DNA of 42,423 nucleotides from an uncultured Neisseriaceae bacterium (GTDB lineage: Bacteria > Pseudomonadota > Gammaproteobacteria > Burkholderiales > Neisseriaceae), in contig CAMLPN010000016.1 of the NCBI GenBank assembly GCA_946481965.1, positions 1 to 42,423 of the forward strand, given 5' to 3'. The position numbers and the translations under genes were made by a program. Shown one piece after another: positions 6,786 to 14,826 of this stretch. The notes beneath the pieces are model-generated. The model saw only the letters and a program-made list of their open reading frames with translations, had not been told where the DNA came from and searched no databases. Numbering within the stretch: the stretch's first letter is position 1; every line of letters starts with the position of its first letter.

Positions 6786-8924
6786 ATGCATATGCTCACA
6801 GATTTAGAAAAACACGCTATACGCAACCATTACCAGAATATTGCTTTAAGTTTGCCTAATTTTCGCCCGCGCAAAGCGCAGCGTGAAATGATTGCAGCTA
6901 TTGCTAACACCCTTGCACGCAGTTTGTCTTCAGCGGAGGGGGAGGAGGCACCAAAACGCAATGGTGAATCTATTGTGGTTATTGAGGGACCGACTGGGGT
7001 AGGGAAAAGTCTGGCTTATTTGCTTGCCGGCGGGATTATGGCGCAGACCAGACAGAAGAAATTGATTGTCAGCAGCGCTACGATTGCATTGCAGGAACAA
7101 TTGGTCGGTCGTGATTTACCATTTTTGGTAGAACATAGTGGTTTGCAACTTAGTTTTGCTTTGGCCAAGGGGCGTGGTCGCTACCTTTGTCCGTACAAGC
7201 TCTATCAGCTAACTCAGTTAAATGCTCAGGACAGCTTACAAGGCTTTGAGCAACCTTCTTTATTATGGGATCGAAAACCAAAAAGTGAAGAGCTGGCACT
7301 GCTGCGGGAAATGGCGGATCAGTTTGCCGATCGTCAGTTTAATGGTGATCGGGATACATGGCCGGAAAAAATTGATGATTTGCTGTGGCAAAAAGTGACT
7401 AACGACCGTCATGGGTGTTTAAAAGCGGCCTGTCCCAACCGACCTGAATGTCCTTTTTTTCTGGCAAGGGATACGCTGGAAAATGTCGATGTGGTTGTGG
7501 CTAATCATGATTTACTACTGGCTGATATCGGGATGGGAGGCGGCGTTATTTTGCCGTCGCCTGCTAATAGTTTTTATTGTATTGATGAGGCACATCATTT
7601 ACCACACAAAGCCTTACAGCAATTTGCTGCTGAACATAGCCTAAATCAGGCACTCTGGTTTCTTGATCGCATTGGTAATGTTGTCGATAAAGTTGCCGGT
7701 GTACTGGACAAAAGTGATCTGGCTGTTGCAGCCACTGAAGCAGCTACGGCTTTACAAGAAAGTTTACAGGAGTGGCTAATCCATCTGGCGGAAGAACCGG
7801 ATTTAAGGCTAGAGGAGGGGATGAATGACAGCAGTTGGCTCTGGCCTAATGGCATTATTCCCGCTAACTTAGCTATATTAGTGAATAATACGGCTGTATG
7901 CGCCAGAATGTTGCTTAAACATATTAATAGTCTAAATGAGGCATTATCGGCAGCACGTCGAGATAAAAAACAGGATGGTAGTTTACTGGATCTGTTAAGT
8001 AGTGATCTTGGTATGTTGTTGGCACGTGCTGAGCAAATAGTCAGTGTTTGGGATTTACTGGCAACAGAGATGGTAGAAGGAGAAGCACCGCTGGCAAAAT
8101 GGATTATGCGTATTGCCGGTGATAAAGTCGATTATAGTTTTCATGCTTCGCCTATCACCAGTGCAGCAAAATTGTCCAGTGGGTTATGGCATCGTGCAGC
8201 TGGTGCTGTTCTAACTTCAGCAACTTTGCGATCATTGGGTAATTTTGATTTACTGTTGAGGCAAGCAGGTCTGAAAAATTTGCCAGATACCACTATGCTG
8301 GCACTAGATAGTCCGTTTCATTTTGCGGAACAAGGAGAATTGTATATTCCAGCACTGGCCGCCAATCCTAAAGAACCAGCAGCTCATACTGCGGAAATTA
8401 TACAGTGGTTACCAAAATTAATTAATGAGCAAGAAGTTATTGGAACGCTGGTGTTGTTTACCTCACGTAAACAAATGCAGGAAGTGGCACTGAAATTGCC
8501 GGATACACATTTGCCATTATTGCTGGTGCAGGGTGAATTACCCAAGCAAGTATTGTTACAACGCCATCATGAAGCAATTAATGCAGGCAAACCAAGTATT
8601 ATTTTTGGTTTGGATAGTTTTGCGGAAGGGTTGGATTTGCCTGGGGAATTATGCGTACAGGTTATTATTGCTAAGTTACCGTTTGCTATGCCGGATGATC
8701 CGATCGAAAAAACACGCAATCAGTGGATAGAAGCACGCGGGGGAAATCCTTTTATGGAGGTTACTGTACCAGAAGCCAGTATTAAACTGATACAGGCAGT
8801 TGGTCGCCTGATCCGGACAGAAACTGACTATGGTCGTATTACCATTCTAGACAATCGTATTTTAACCGCCCGTTATGGTAAACAACTTCTGGCCTGTTTG
8901 CCACCTTTCAAAAGGATAAGCTAA
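6786..8924 (+). CDS. dinG: ATP-dependent DNA helicase DinG (XPD-like, Fe-S)
   Basis: 712 residues, the length of DinG. Walker A GPTGVGKS is at 68-75 and the DEAH box at 267-270. Four cysteines that should hold the 4Fe-4S cluster are present: Cys135 (RYLCPY), Cys211, Cys216 and Cys222 (CLKAACPNRPEC). Helicase motif VI appears near the end (QAVGRLIRTETDYG). The enzyme unwinds 5'-tailed DNA, D-loops, R-loops and G-quadruplexes in repair and replication restart. The ATG at 6786 or the one two codons later (6792) could be used; neither has a strong ribosome binding site. It starts 126 nt from the divergent metQ-like gene. Confident. Confidence 0.95.
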   Translation: MHMLTDLEKHAIRNHYQNIALSLPNFRPRKAQREMIAAIANTLARSLSSAEGEEAPKRNGESIVVIEGPTGVGKSLAYLLAGGIMAQTRQKKLIVSSATIALQEQLVGRDLPFLVEHSGLQLSFALAKGRGRYLCPYKLYQLTQLNAQDSLQGFEQPSLLWDRKPKSEELALLREMADQFADRQFNGDRDTWPEKIDDLLWQKVTNDRHGCLKAACPNRPECPFFLARDTLENVDVVVANHDLLLADIGMGGGVILPSPANSFYCIDEAHHLPHKALQQFAAEHSLNQALWFLDRIGNVVDKVAGVLDKSDLAVAATEAATALQESLQEWLIHLAEEPDLRLEEGMNDSSWLWPNGIIPANLAILVNNTAVCARMLLKHINSLNEALSAARRDKKQDGSLLDLLSSDLGMLLARAEQIVSVWDLLATEMVEGEAPLAKWIMRIAGDKVDYSFHASPITSAAKLSSGLWHRAAGAVLTSATLRSLGNFDLLLRQAGLKNLPDTTMLALDSPFHFAEQGELYIPALAANPKEPAAHTAEIIQWLPKLINEQEVIGTLVLFTSRKQMQEVALKLPDTHLPLLLVQGELPKQVLLQRHHEAINAGKPSIIFGLDSFAEGLDLPGELCVQVIIAKLPFAMPDDPIEKTRNQWIEARGGNPFMEVTVPEASIKLIQAVGRLIRTETDYGRITILDNRILTARYGKQLLACLPPFKRIS

Positions 8925-8991
8925 GTTCAGGATGGGTGTTTTTACTGGCAAAAAAGCTGATAGGCATTGTCATATCTTTGAAGAACAGTAA

Positions 8992-9020
8992 TTGACAATT
9001 GATTGATTAATCTTTAATAT
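8992..9020 (+). promoter_or_regulatory. Sigma-70 promoter of rplM-rpsI
   Basis: A perfect -35 TTGACA (8992-8997), a 17-nt spacer and -10 TAATAT (9015-9020) stand 36 nt before the rplM ATG. Transcription would start near 9027, leaving a leader of about 30 nt. Confidence 0.8.
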
Positions 9021-9055
9021 TAGAAGCTTTCGTATATTTATCTGGATTAGCTCCT

Positions 9056-9484
9056 ATGAAAACCTTTTCAGCTAAGCCGCATGAGGTGAAGCGCGATTGG
9101 TATGTAGTTGATGCCCAAGACAAAGTTCTTGGTCGTCTGGCTGCAGAAATTGCTCGCCGTCTTCGTGGCAAACATAAGCCAGAATACACACCGCATGTTG
9201 ATACCGGCGATTACATCATCGTAATTAATGCCGATAAACTGCGTGTAACTGGTCAAAAACAGACTGACAAAAAATACTACCGTCATTCAGGTTATCCTGG
9301 TGGCATTTATGAGCGTACCTTTGCTGAAATGCAAAATCAGTTTCCTGGTCGTGCGTTGGAAAAAGCCGTTAAAGGTATGTTGCCTAAAGGCCCACTGGGC
9401 TATGCCATGATCAAAAAACTGAAAGTATATGCTACTGCAGAACATGCTCATGCTGCTCAACAACCTAAAGTTTTGGAAATCTAA
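9056..9484 (+). CDS. rplM: 50S ribosomal protein L13
   Basis: 142 residues, the standard length. Starts [20 protein letters not shown] and contains the family segments [31 protein letters not shown] and [17 protein letters not shown]. Large-subunit protein that binds 23S rRNA early in assembly. Followed after 9 nt by rpsI, the conserved bacterial L13-S9 operon; a single promoter at 8992 and a terminator at 9922 frame the pair. Codon use is more GC-rich than the surroundings, as expected of a highly expressed gene. Confidence 0.98.
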   Translation: MKTFSAKPHEVKRDWYVVDAQDKVLGRLAAEIARRLRGKHKPEYTPHVDTGDYIIVINADKLRVTGQKQTDKKYYRHSGYPGGIYERTFAEMQNQFPGRALEKAVKGMLPKGPLGYAMIKKLKVYATAEHAHAAQQPKVLEI

Positions 9485-9493
9485 GGACACACA

Positions 9494-9886
9494 ATGAACG
9501 GTAAATATTACTACGGCACGGGTCGCCGCAAAAGTTCAGTGGCTCGAGTTTTCCTGCAAAAGGGTAACGGTCAGATCATCGTAAATGGTCGTCCACTGGA
9601 TGAATTTTTTGGTCGTGAAACTGGTCGTATGATTGTTCGTCAACCATTGGTGTTGACTGAGAATCTGGAAGCTTTTGACATCAAAGTAAATGTAGTTGGC
9701 GGAGGTGAAACTGGACAATCTGGTGCCATTCGTCATGGCATTACTCGTGCGCTGATTGATTATGATGTAGCTTTGAAACCTACTTTGGCTGCTGCTGGTC
9801 TGGTTACTCGTGATGCACGTAAAGTAGAACGTAAGAAATTTGGTCTGCGCAAAGCGCGCCGTGCTAAACAATTCTCTAAACGTTAA
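9494..9886 (+). CDS. rpsI: 30S ribosomal protein S9
   Basis: 130 residues, the standard length. Contains [16 protein letters not shown] at the start, RQPLVLTE, the [19 protein letters not shown] core and the basic tail ending [17 protein letters not shown], whose terminal Arg reaches the P-site tRNA. Second gene of the rplM-rpsI operon, 9 nt after rplM, with ribosome binding site AAGGA. Confidence 0.98.
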   Translation: MNGKYYYGTGRRKSSVARVFLQKGNGQIIVNGRPLDEFFGRETGRMIVRQPLVLTENLEAFDIKVNVVGGGETGQSGAIRHGITRALIDYDVALKPTLAAAGLVTRDARKVERKKFGLRKARRAKQFSKR

Positions 9887-9921
9887 TCTGTATTATTGTA
9901 TTTTAAGCAGTTTATGAATTC

Positions 9922-9951
9922 AAAAAAAAGAGCCATATCGGCTCTTTTTTT
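9922..9951 (+). terminator. Rho-independent terminator of rplM-rpsI
   Basis: GAGCC (9930-9934) pairs with GGCTC (9940-9944) around a 5-nt loop, flanked by eight A and seven T. The A-tract makes it potentially bidirectional. Confidence 0.92.
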
Positions 9952-10108
9952 GTAATTGAATTAATAAATTTTATTACTTTTTACTTAAAAGTTATGAAAA
10001 AGTAAAAATAATTAGAGATCAATAGAATCAATATTAAATGGGAGAGTTGAAGAGGAGATATAGAAGAATAAATCTATTGGTAAAATAGAAGTAAATTTCA
10101 TAAATAAA

Positions 10109-10126
10109 AAATCACAGTTGTGATTT
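10109..10126. repeat. Perfect 18-bp palindrome (operator-like)
   Basis: AAATCACA-GT-TGTGATTT. The half-site TCACA/TGTGA recalls cyclic-AMP-receptor half-sites but is inside-out and without the 6-nt spacer, so I do not call it a CRP site. It sits just upstream of the A/T tracts and 475 nt before the winged-helix-like gene. Confidence 0.6.
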
Positions 10127-10134
10127 GTGTGAGT

Positions 10135-10181
10135 AAAAAAAATAAAAAAAAATTTTTTTTATTTTTTTATTTTTATTTTTA
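10135..10181. repeat. Phased A-tract/T-tract, near-palindromic
   Basis: A8-T-A9 directly followed by T8-A-T7-A-T5-A-T5. The halves are nearly self-complementary. Such tracts cause intrinsic curvature and attract H-NS-type proteins (general knowledge); slippage is also likely here. Confidence 0.75.
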
Positions 10182-10601
10182 TGGATTATCTTTGTATGAA
10201 GATTATGAAAATTATATTAAACAAAGAGGACATTTTGACCTATGGTAAAGAAAAAACAGAGTATTACATAAATTTACATGAAAAAATAAGCAAAATTATT
10301 ATTGTGGTTTAAAAATTCTCAAAAATATTGTCTTAATGTTAATCTAAAGCTATCTTTATATAAAGTATTGATTTATTTAAATAAAAATAATATACTTAAT
10401 ATTAGACCATAGGATTCATGTTTATTTTGAATTTAAAATTGCACATATATTGCATTTATTTTAAATAGCACTGCTATAAAATCACTAATTTCTCATATTT
10501 TATATATTGACCAAATAATGAGAGGTTTATATAATGCGAAAAATCGAAAATATGATTTTATTTTGATTTCTTTTTGTTAATATTTATTATGGTGAAGATC
10601 T

Positions 10602-11171
10602 GTGTCTAATATACAAAAGTTAAAAACAGAATTGGATCTGGCTATTTCTAATTTGCAAAAGACAATAGAAAAAGATATTGATGAAGTCGCATTTCCCATT
10701 TCTCATTGCAGAACATTGTTAGAGTTATTTTTAGGACTTCAAGATTATATAGCGGAAACCGAACCGGTAGATAATGGATGTGATTTAAATGATAATAATC
10801 TATTGGCTGATCTTTTAAATAATCCAGAATCTCTTAGCCCTTTTGCTGTCAGGTCAATACCCGAAGATTTGAAAGATGAAATAAGTTTGACAGATACAGA
10901 TAAATTTGAAATTGATGTATTAAATCTTATTGATAAAGCAAAAGGTAAAAGGATAAGTATAAATAATTTATTGATTGCATTAAAAATTTCAACAGGAGTA
11001 ATGTACAGTAGATCTAATCTTAATAATAGATTATACAGAATGGTAAAAAAAGATATTTTGTTTTCTGTACCCGGACGTAAAGGATTATATACGACTAATC
11101 GTAATATTCAATATGAATCAAATAAGGAAAAAAGTAAAGAAGTTGATTTATACAATGAAGAAATAATTTAA
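10602..11171 (+). CDS. Hypothetical protein with C-terminal winged-helix-like region
   Basis: 189 residues, family not recognised. Starts with GTG (MSNIQKLKTELDLAISNLQK); AGATC/GTGAAG upstream is only a weak ribosome binding site. Residues 1-50 look helical, possibly coiled coil; 55-100 are acidic and Asn-rich; 102-166 (FEIDVLNLIDKAKG, then ISINNLLIALKIS, NLNNRLYRMVKKDILF, and a turn PGRKGLYTTN) read like a winged helix with a basic recognition helix and wing; the tail is charged. No signal peptide or membrane segment. Its codon use is much more AT-rich than the ribosomal and metK genes on either side, and it stands alone in a palindrome-rich island, suggesting transfer. A perfect hairpin begins 6 nt after its stop. 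DNA binding is inferred. Confidence 0.7.
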   Translation: MSNIQKLKTELDLAISNLQKTIEKDIDEVAFPISHCRTLLELFLGLQDYIAETEPVDNGCDLNDNNLLADLLNNPESLSPFAVRSIPEDLKDEISLTDTDKFEIDVLNLIDKAKGKRISINNLLIALKISTGVMYSRSNLNNRLYRMVKKDILFSVPGRKGLYTTNRNIQYESNKEKSKEVDLYNEEII

Positions 11172-11176
11172 TGAAA

Positions 11177-11206
11177 AACTCAGTGAAGTTGGTCCTTCAC
11201 TGAGTT
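11177..11206 (+). terminator. Perfect 12-bp hairpin after the winged-helix-like gene
   Basis: AACTCAGTGAAG (11177-11188) pairs exactly with CTTCACTGAGTT (11195-11206) around a 6-nt loop, 6 nt past the stop codon. There is no T-run after it, so it may stabilise the mRNA 3' end or process it instead of terminating. Confidence 0.55.
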
Positions 11207-11363
11207 CGAGAGGTAGACGGAATTATTCTCCATCTTCTGTAAAAGGCAGGATACAAAATAATTTTGCACCCTTACTTATACAACCATTAGTAAGTGTACA
11301 TGAATAATTTACTCTTGTCTATTCTGCCTCAATCGTAATTGATGGAGAAGAAAGGTTATATTC
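11207..11363 (+). other. Structured leader region of the small Arg/Tyr-rich gene
   Basis: Short stems are visible: CTTACT…AGTAAG around 11271-11295, and AGGCAG (near 11245) with CTGCCT (near 11323-11329) that could close a long arm. This may be the 5' leader of the small gene at 11364 or a small RNA. No known RNA family was recognised. Confidence 0.3.
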
Positions 11364-11510
11364 ATGTATAATCGTAACAATAAATGTTTGTGTGACTTTT
11401 TAAGTTTAACAGATTTAGTTCTAGTACGAGGTTATACACGTTTTCGCTATGGTCATTATGAAAATGTTCGTACGTATTATAGGAGGCGACCACGTTCGGG
11501 ATTTAATTAA
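11364..11510 (+). CDS. Small Arg/Tyr-rich protein, 48 residues, unknown function
   Basis: A 48-codon frame with a good ribosome binding site (GAAAGG, 8-9 nt before the ATG). The protein is MYNRNNKCLCDF, then LSLTDLVLVRGYTRFRYGHY, then ENVRTYYRRRPRSGFN: very basic, rich in Arg and Tyr, with a Cys-x-Cys at 8-10 and no membrane segment. The VRGYTR…GHYENVR.YYRR pattern is reminiscent of short basic repeats in phage-related and cell-surface proteins, but I do not recognise a family. Its stop codon lies inside the left arm of a 28-bp perfect hairpin, so a transcript ending exactly here is expected. The coding call rests on ribosome binding site, biased composition and terminator placement. Confidence 0.6.
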   Translation: MYNRNNKCLCDFLSLTDLVLVRGYTRFRYGHYENVRTYYRRRPRSGFN

Positions 11511-11564
11511 TTAGAAACCCCCTCTATACATATAAAGTATAGAGGGGGTTTCTAATTAATTAAA
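11502..11564 (+). terminator. 28-bp perfect hairpin with C5/G5 core
   Basis: Positions 11502-11529 and 11537-11564 are exact reverse complements, separated by a 7-nt loop (ATATAAA). The stem holds AAACCCCCTCTATAC against its complement, and the descending arm continues as GGGGGTTTCTAATTAATT, which gives a G-rich stem followed by a U-rich stretch. The left arm overlaps the stop codon of the small gene. Unusually long for a terminator. Confidence 0.65.
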
Positions 11565-11620
11565 AAAATTTAATTATTTTAATTACATTCTATAAGAGTA
11601 ATACCTTATATAAATTATTT

Positions 11621-11685
11621 AATTTTAGCTGCTAAAATTTCAATTGAAAATTCGAAATATGATTAAATATTTTAGCCGCTAAAAT
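11621..11685. promoter_or_regulatory. Pair of near-identical palindromes TTTTAGC-N-GCTAAAA
   Basis: A perfect 19-bp palindrome at 11621-11639 (centre T) and a perfect 17-bp palindrome at 11669-11685 (centre C) share TTTTAGC-N-GCTAAAA; centres are 47 bp apart. Between them lies a third palindrome, TTTCAATTGAAA (11638-11649). Paired odd-length palindromes are typical operators of dimeric repressors; the binding protein is unknown. Confidence 0.6.
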
Positions 11686-11939
11686 CGAAACTTATTTATT
11701 GCATGAAATATTGAAATTAACGATAACAATTTTATAATGCAGGATATACAGGTATAAAACTGTAAATTCAAAACTAACTATATTATTCATATCATGATTT
11801 ATAATTCAAAAATATTAGTTTGTTAATATATAAGTTAAAATTTTGAATTATGCTTTAATATGAATTAATTTCATATATACATAAAATTTTTTAATTTATA
11901 TGACTTTATTCTTGGTTGCAGTTTGGGGATATAAGTTCA
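11686..11939. other. AT-rich intergenic tail of the island
   Basis: No gene seen. Further imperfect palindromes occur, for example TATGAA-N5-TTCATA near 11860-11876. It lies beyond the 3' end of the minus-strand acyltransferase; no terminator for that gene is clear. Confidence 0.5.
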
Positions 11940-12827
11940 TTAAATATTTTCCGAGGGTTTATTACCGCGATGTTTGTATCGGTTGTAGCCAAACAGGTAC
12001 TGGCTTGGGAAACGTGTTACCCATTTTTCCACGTTATTATTAATAATTTGTGCGTCCTGTTCACGGTTGCCGGTTAAACTACCTTCTAACGGAGCGATGT
12101 GCAGCGCAAAACCACGTCCTTTAGACAGGCGTTCTCCGCAGAAAAATAAAGGGGTTACCTTCGGCATCATTGCCAGTCTTGAAGCTAGTGTCATGGTATA
12201 AGCGGGACGTCCGAAAAAATTTGCCCACACACCTTCACCCTCCCCGGGTACCTGATCAGGCAAAACGATAGTAGCTTCATGATTTTTCAGGGCGCGCACC
12301 ACTTGCTTAACGCCCTGCATATTGGCAGGTGCAGTATAGCCATTATCGCGAACGCGACCATTATTCATGACACTTTCCAGCCAGCTGATTTTTGGTGGCC
12401 GATACATAGCGGTGAGCGGAAATGGTAGTTTTTCACTTAAATAACGGCCTGCTAGATCATAATTGCCTAAATGAGGTGTAATAAGCAGTAGCCCTTGCCC
12501 TTTATTTACAGCTGCTTCAATATGTTCCCAGCCATAGACCTCTTTAAATAGTGATACAATATGCTTACTGGAGCGCGTCCAAGCAATGGTTAGTTCCAGT
12601 CCGTTTTTCATGGTTTCGGCAAAGACTGCTTTGACAAGTTTTTCTGTGTCTTGGTCGTTAGCGGTAAGTTTGCTAGAATGAATGTTTTCGGTTGCGCGTT
12701 TGCGCTCATTACTGGCGAGGTGAAAACCAAGACGGCCTAGTAATGAACCTATGCCCTGTAAGAGTGGTAAGGGAATTAATGCCAATAGGGAAAATAGTAT
12801 ATATACCAGCTTTTGCATCTGTTTCAA
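11940..12827 (-). CDS. LpxL/HtrB-type lysophospholipid (lipid A) acyltransferase
   Basis: 295 residues, the family length. One N-terminal membrane segment (about 7-30), then the catalytic HX4D motif as H119-LGNY-D124, followed by RPPK (about 143-146) and the conserved LPDQVPGEGEGVWANFFGR region (about 208-226); the end has PSQYLFGYNRYKH. Such enzymes add a secondary lauroyl or myristoyl chain to lipid A at the inner membrane. Divergent from metK with 100 nt between the two start codons, an arrangement I recall from Neisseria near its htrB-type gene. Which acyl position it serves cannot be told from sequence. A second paralogue lies at 20235. Confidence 0.9.
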   Translation of the reverse strand: MKQMQKLVYILFSLLALIPLPLLQGIGSLLGRLGFHLASNERKRATENIHSSKLTANDQDTEKLVKAVFAETMKNGLELTIAWTRSSKHIVSLFKEVYGWEHIEAAVNKGQGLLLITPHLGNYDLAGRYLSEKLPFPLTAMYRPPKISWLESVMNNGRVRDNGYTAPANMQGVKQVVRALKNHEATIVLPDQVPGEGEGVWANFFGRPAYTMTLASRLAMMPKVTPLFFCGERLSKGRGFALHIAPLEGSLTGNREQDAQIINNNVEKWVTRFPSQYLFGYNRYKHRGNKPSENI

Positions 12828-12927
12828 ATCTCAAACTAAAAAATTTGGATGACATTGTAACAAAAGCACCCGATAAATGTGCATTAAGCATGTATTTTGT
12901 ATTTTTATCAGAAAGTATCCGCAAATT

Positions 12928-14097
12928 ATGAGTGAATTTCTGTTTACTTCTGAATCGGTTTCTGAAGGTCATCCAGATAAAGTTGCTGACCAAATCTCCG
13001 ATTCTATTTTAGACGCGATCCTGACTCAGGATCCGTATGCGCGTGTGGCTGCTGAAACGCTGGTAAACACTGGTTTATGTGTTTTGGCTGGCGAAATATC
13101 TACGCGAGCACATATTAATTATATTCAGGTAGCCCGAGATACCATTAAACGTATTGGCTACAATTCATCTGAGTTAGGCTTTGATGCCAATGGTTGCGCG
13201 GTCATGGTATGTTACGATGCGCAATCGCCTGACATAGCTCAGGGGGTTAATGAAGGTGAAGGTGTTGATCTGGATATGGGTGCAGGAGATCAGGGCTTAA
13301 TGTTTGGATACGCCTGTGATGAAACACCTACTATGATGCCGTTTGCGATTTATTATGCCCATCGTTTGATGCAACGGCAGAGCGAAGTGCGCAAAAGTGG
13401 TGAGTTGCCATGGTTGCGCCCTGATGCTAAGGCTCAGCTAACCTGTGTGTACGACAGTGAGACCGGCAAAGTTAAGCGAATTGATACTGTGGTGTTGTCA
13501 ACGCAACATGAGCCACATATAGAACGTGATGAACTGATTGCTGCTGTAAAAAAATATATTATTGAACCAGTCCTGCCGGCTCAAATGTTGACTGCTGACA
13601 CTAAATATTTGATTAATCCAACCGGTCGTTTTGTGATTGGTGGGCCTCAAGGTGATTGTGGCTTAACGGGTCGCAAGATTATTGTTGATACTTATGGCGG
13701 GGCTGCTCCGCATGGTGGTGGTGCATTTTCCGGTAAAGATCCAACTAAGGTTGACCGTTCTGCTGCTTATGCTTGTCGATATGTAGCTAAGAACATCGTT
13801 GCTGCAGGCTTGGCCAGTCAGTGCCAGATACAAATTTCATATGCAATTGGTATTGCTGAGCCTACTTCTATCGCGATTGATACCTTTGGTACAGGCAAAA
13901 TTAATGAAGAAAAGCTGATTGAAATTGTGCAACAGCATTTTGATTTGCGTCCGAAAGGAATTATTAAAATGTTGGATTTACAACGACCAATTTATGCTAA
14001 AACTGCAGTTTATGGTCATTTTGGACGCGAAGAACCTGAGTTTACCTGGGAATGCACTGATAAAGCCGAGTTATTGCGTCAGGCTGCAGGTATTTAA
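12928..14097 (+). CDS. metK: S-adenosylmethionine synthetase
   Basis: 389 residues from the ATG at 12928 ([18 protein letters not shown]), the conserved MetK start; an in-frame ATG 51 nt upstream would add 17 residues with no counterpart in the family, so I rejected it. Motifs: [17 protein letters not shown] (about 115-126) and the [23 protein letters not shown]-loop-like segment (about 257-278). Makes SAM from methionine and ATP in the cytoplasm. Ends in its own terminator at 14110. No SAM riboswitch is visible in the short upstream region shared with the divergent acyltransferase gene. Confidence 0.98.
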   Translation: MSEFLFTSESVSEGHPDKVADQISDSILDAILTQDPYARVAAETLVNTGLCVLAGEISTRAHINYIQVARDTIKRIGYNSSELGFDANGCAVMVCYDAQSPDIAQGVNEGEGVDLDMGAGDQGLMFGYACDETPTMMPFAIYYAHRLMQRQSEVRKSGELPWLRPDAKAQLTCVYDSETGKVKRIDTVVLSTQHEPHIERDELIAAVKKYIIEPVLPAQMLTADTKYLINPTGRFVIGGPQGDCGLTGRKIIVDTYGGAAPHGGGAFSGKDPTKVDRSAAYACRYVAKNIVAAGLASQCQIQISYAIGIAEPTSIAIDTFGTGKINEEKLIEIVQQHFDLRPKGIIKMLDLQRPIYAKTAVYGHFGREEPEFTWECTDKAELLRQAAGI

Positions 14098-14109
14098 ATG
14101 ATTAATTTT

Positions 14110-14143
14110 AAACAGGCTGTCAATTATGGCAGCCTGTTTTATT
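14110..14143 (+). terminator. Rho-independent terminator of metK
   Basis: AAACAGGCTG (14110-14119) pairs with CAGCCTGTTT (14130-14139), followed by TATTTT. It lies 12 nt after the stop codon. Confidence 0.88.
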
Positions 14144-14699
14144 TTAGTTGGTGAAAATTATTTGTTTTGCATTAAATGATTAACTCATTTTTTGCGCTAG
14201 GAGTCTACACATTGTCAGGTGTGGATTTTGTTAATACTAATTTAATTATTTTGATGTTATCAGTGTAAATATAATAAATACGATCCCATTTGTATGTCAT
14301 TTTGGTGGCTTAATCTAGTTGTGTATGAGCTGACTAAGTCAAGCTATTTCGGTGGTAATTGCTAAGAAATTTATGTTTTTGTATAGACATTTCATGCAAT
14401 TGTCTGCTTAGATTGTGTAAACATTATGCTGTTAATTTATACAAAATTACTGCTTGATTAATAAGATGTAAATAAAACGAAAGTGACTTAAGCTTTAATG
14501 TGTTATTAAATATAATTTATTTGTAAAGACCAATTCTGCTGCTGATGGGTTGGAGCAAAATAGAACAGGCAGCCAGCTAAGATTATTTAGCTGCATGTCT
14601 CTAATGATTATCTTTTTGACAATTGCGATTTTTTGTTTTTTCGACTTATGAAAGTAGCAAGTAGGGAAGTGGTGTACAATATTATGCTGAAGGTGGTTA
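14144..14699. other. Long intergenic region upstream of the efflux locus
   Basis: About 550 nt without a supported gene. It contains the inverted repeat at 14574-14593. No promoter other than that at 14733 was convincing. Confidence 0.55.
14574..14593. repeat. Inverted repeat CAGCTAA-N6-TTAGCTG
   Basis: Perfect 7-bp arms with a 6-nt spacer, about 235 nt before the marR start. Operator-like for the efflux locus, but untested; it could also be a small hairpin in the leader. Confidence 0.4.
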
Positions 14700-14738
14700 A
14701 ATTAAACAAATAATTTAATTGGTTTTTTTGGGTATAAT
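14700..14738 (+). promoter_or_regulatory. Candidate promoter and operator of the marR-efflux operon
   Basis: A perfect -10 TATAAT stands at 14733-14738. The inverted repeat AATTAAA-N7-TTTAATT (14700-14720) covers where the -35 box would be, as expected if a MarR-type dimer represses its own operon. The -35 itself is poor. Site function is inferred. Confidence 0.5.
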
Positions 14739-14826
14739 TTTTTATGGCAAAATATAAACCTCATTGATAATAAGCCTGTTAATTATTATAATGGTTTATT
14801 TATCAAGATTTAGAGGGAATATAATA

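Larger units (their letters stand above)
9952..10601. other. Very AT-rich gene-free region (start of island)
   Basis: About 650 nt with no supported gene between the rpsI terminator and the winged-helix-like gene. It holds an 18-bp palindrome (10109-10126) and long A/T tracts (10135-10181), given separately. The low complexity suggests curved DNA and possibly foreign origin. Confidence 0.6.

Noticed and set aside
10109-10126. CRP binding site
   Set aside because: Half-sites are inverted relative to TGTGA-N6-TCACA and the spacing is wrong.
12877-12927. Longer metK start adding 17 residues
   Set aside because: The ATG at 12928 gives the conserved [18 protein letters not shown] start; the extension has no family counterpart.
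14110-14139. Neisserial DNA uptake sequences forming terminators
   Set aside because: The terminators here share CAGCCTG/CAGACC-like cores but no single 10-12-mer recurs often enough by eye to call an uptake sequence.
14764-14826. Longer MarR start with a hydrophobic N-terminus
   Set aside because: MarR proteins are soluble; the ATG at 14827 has a ribosome binding site and a family-like length.
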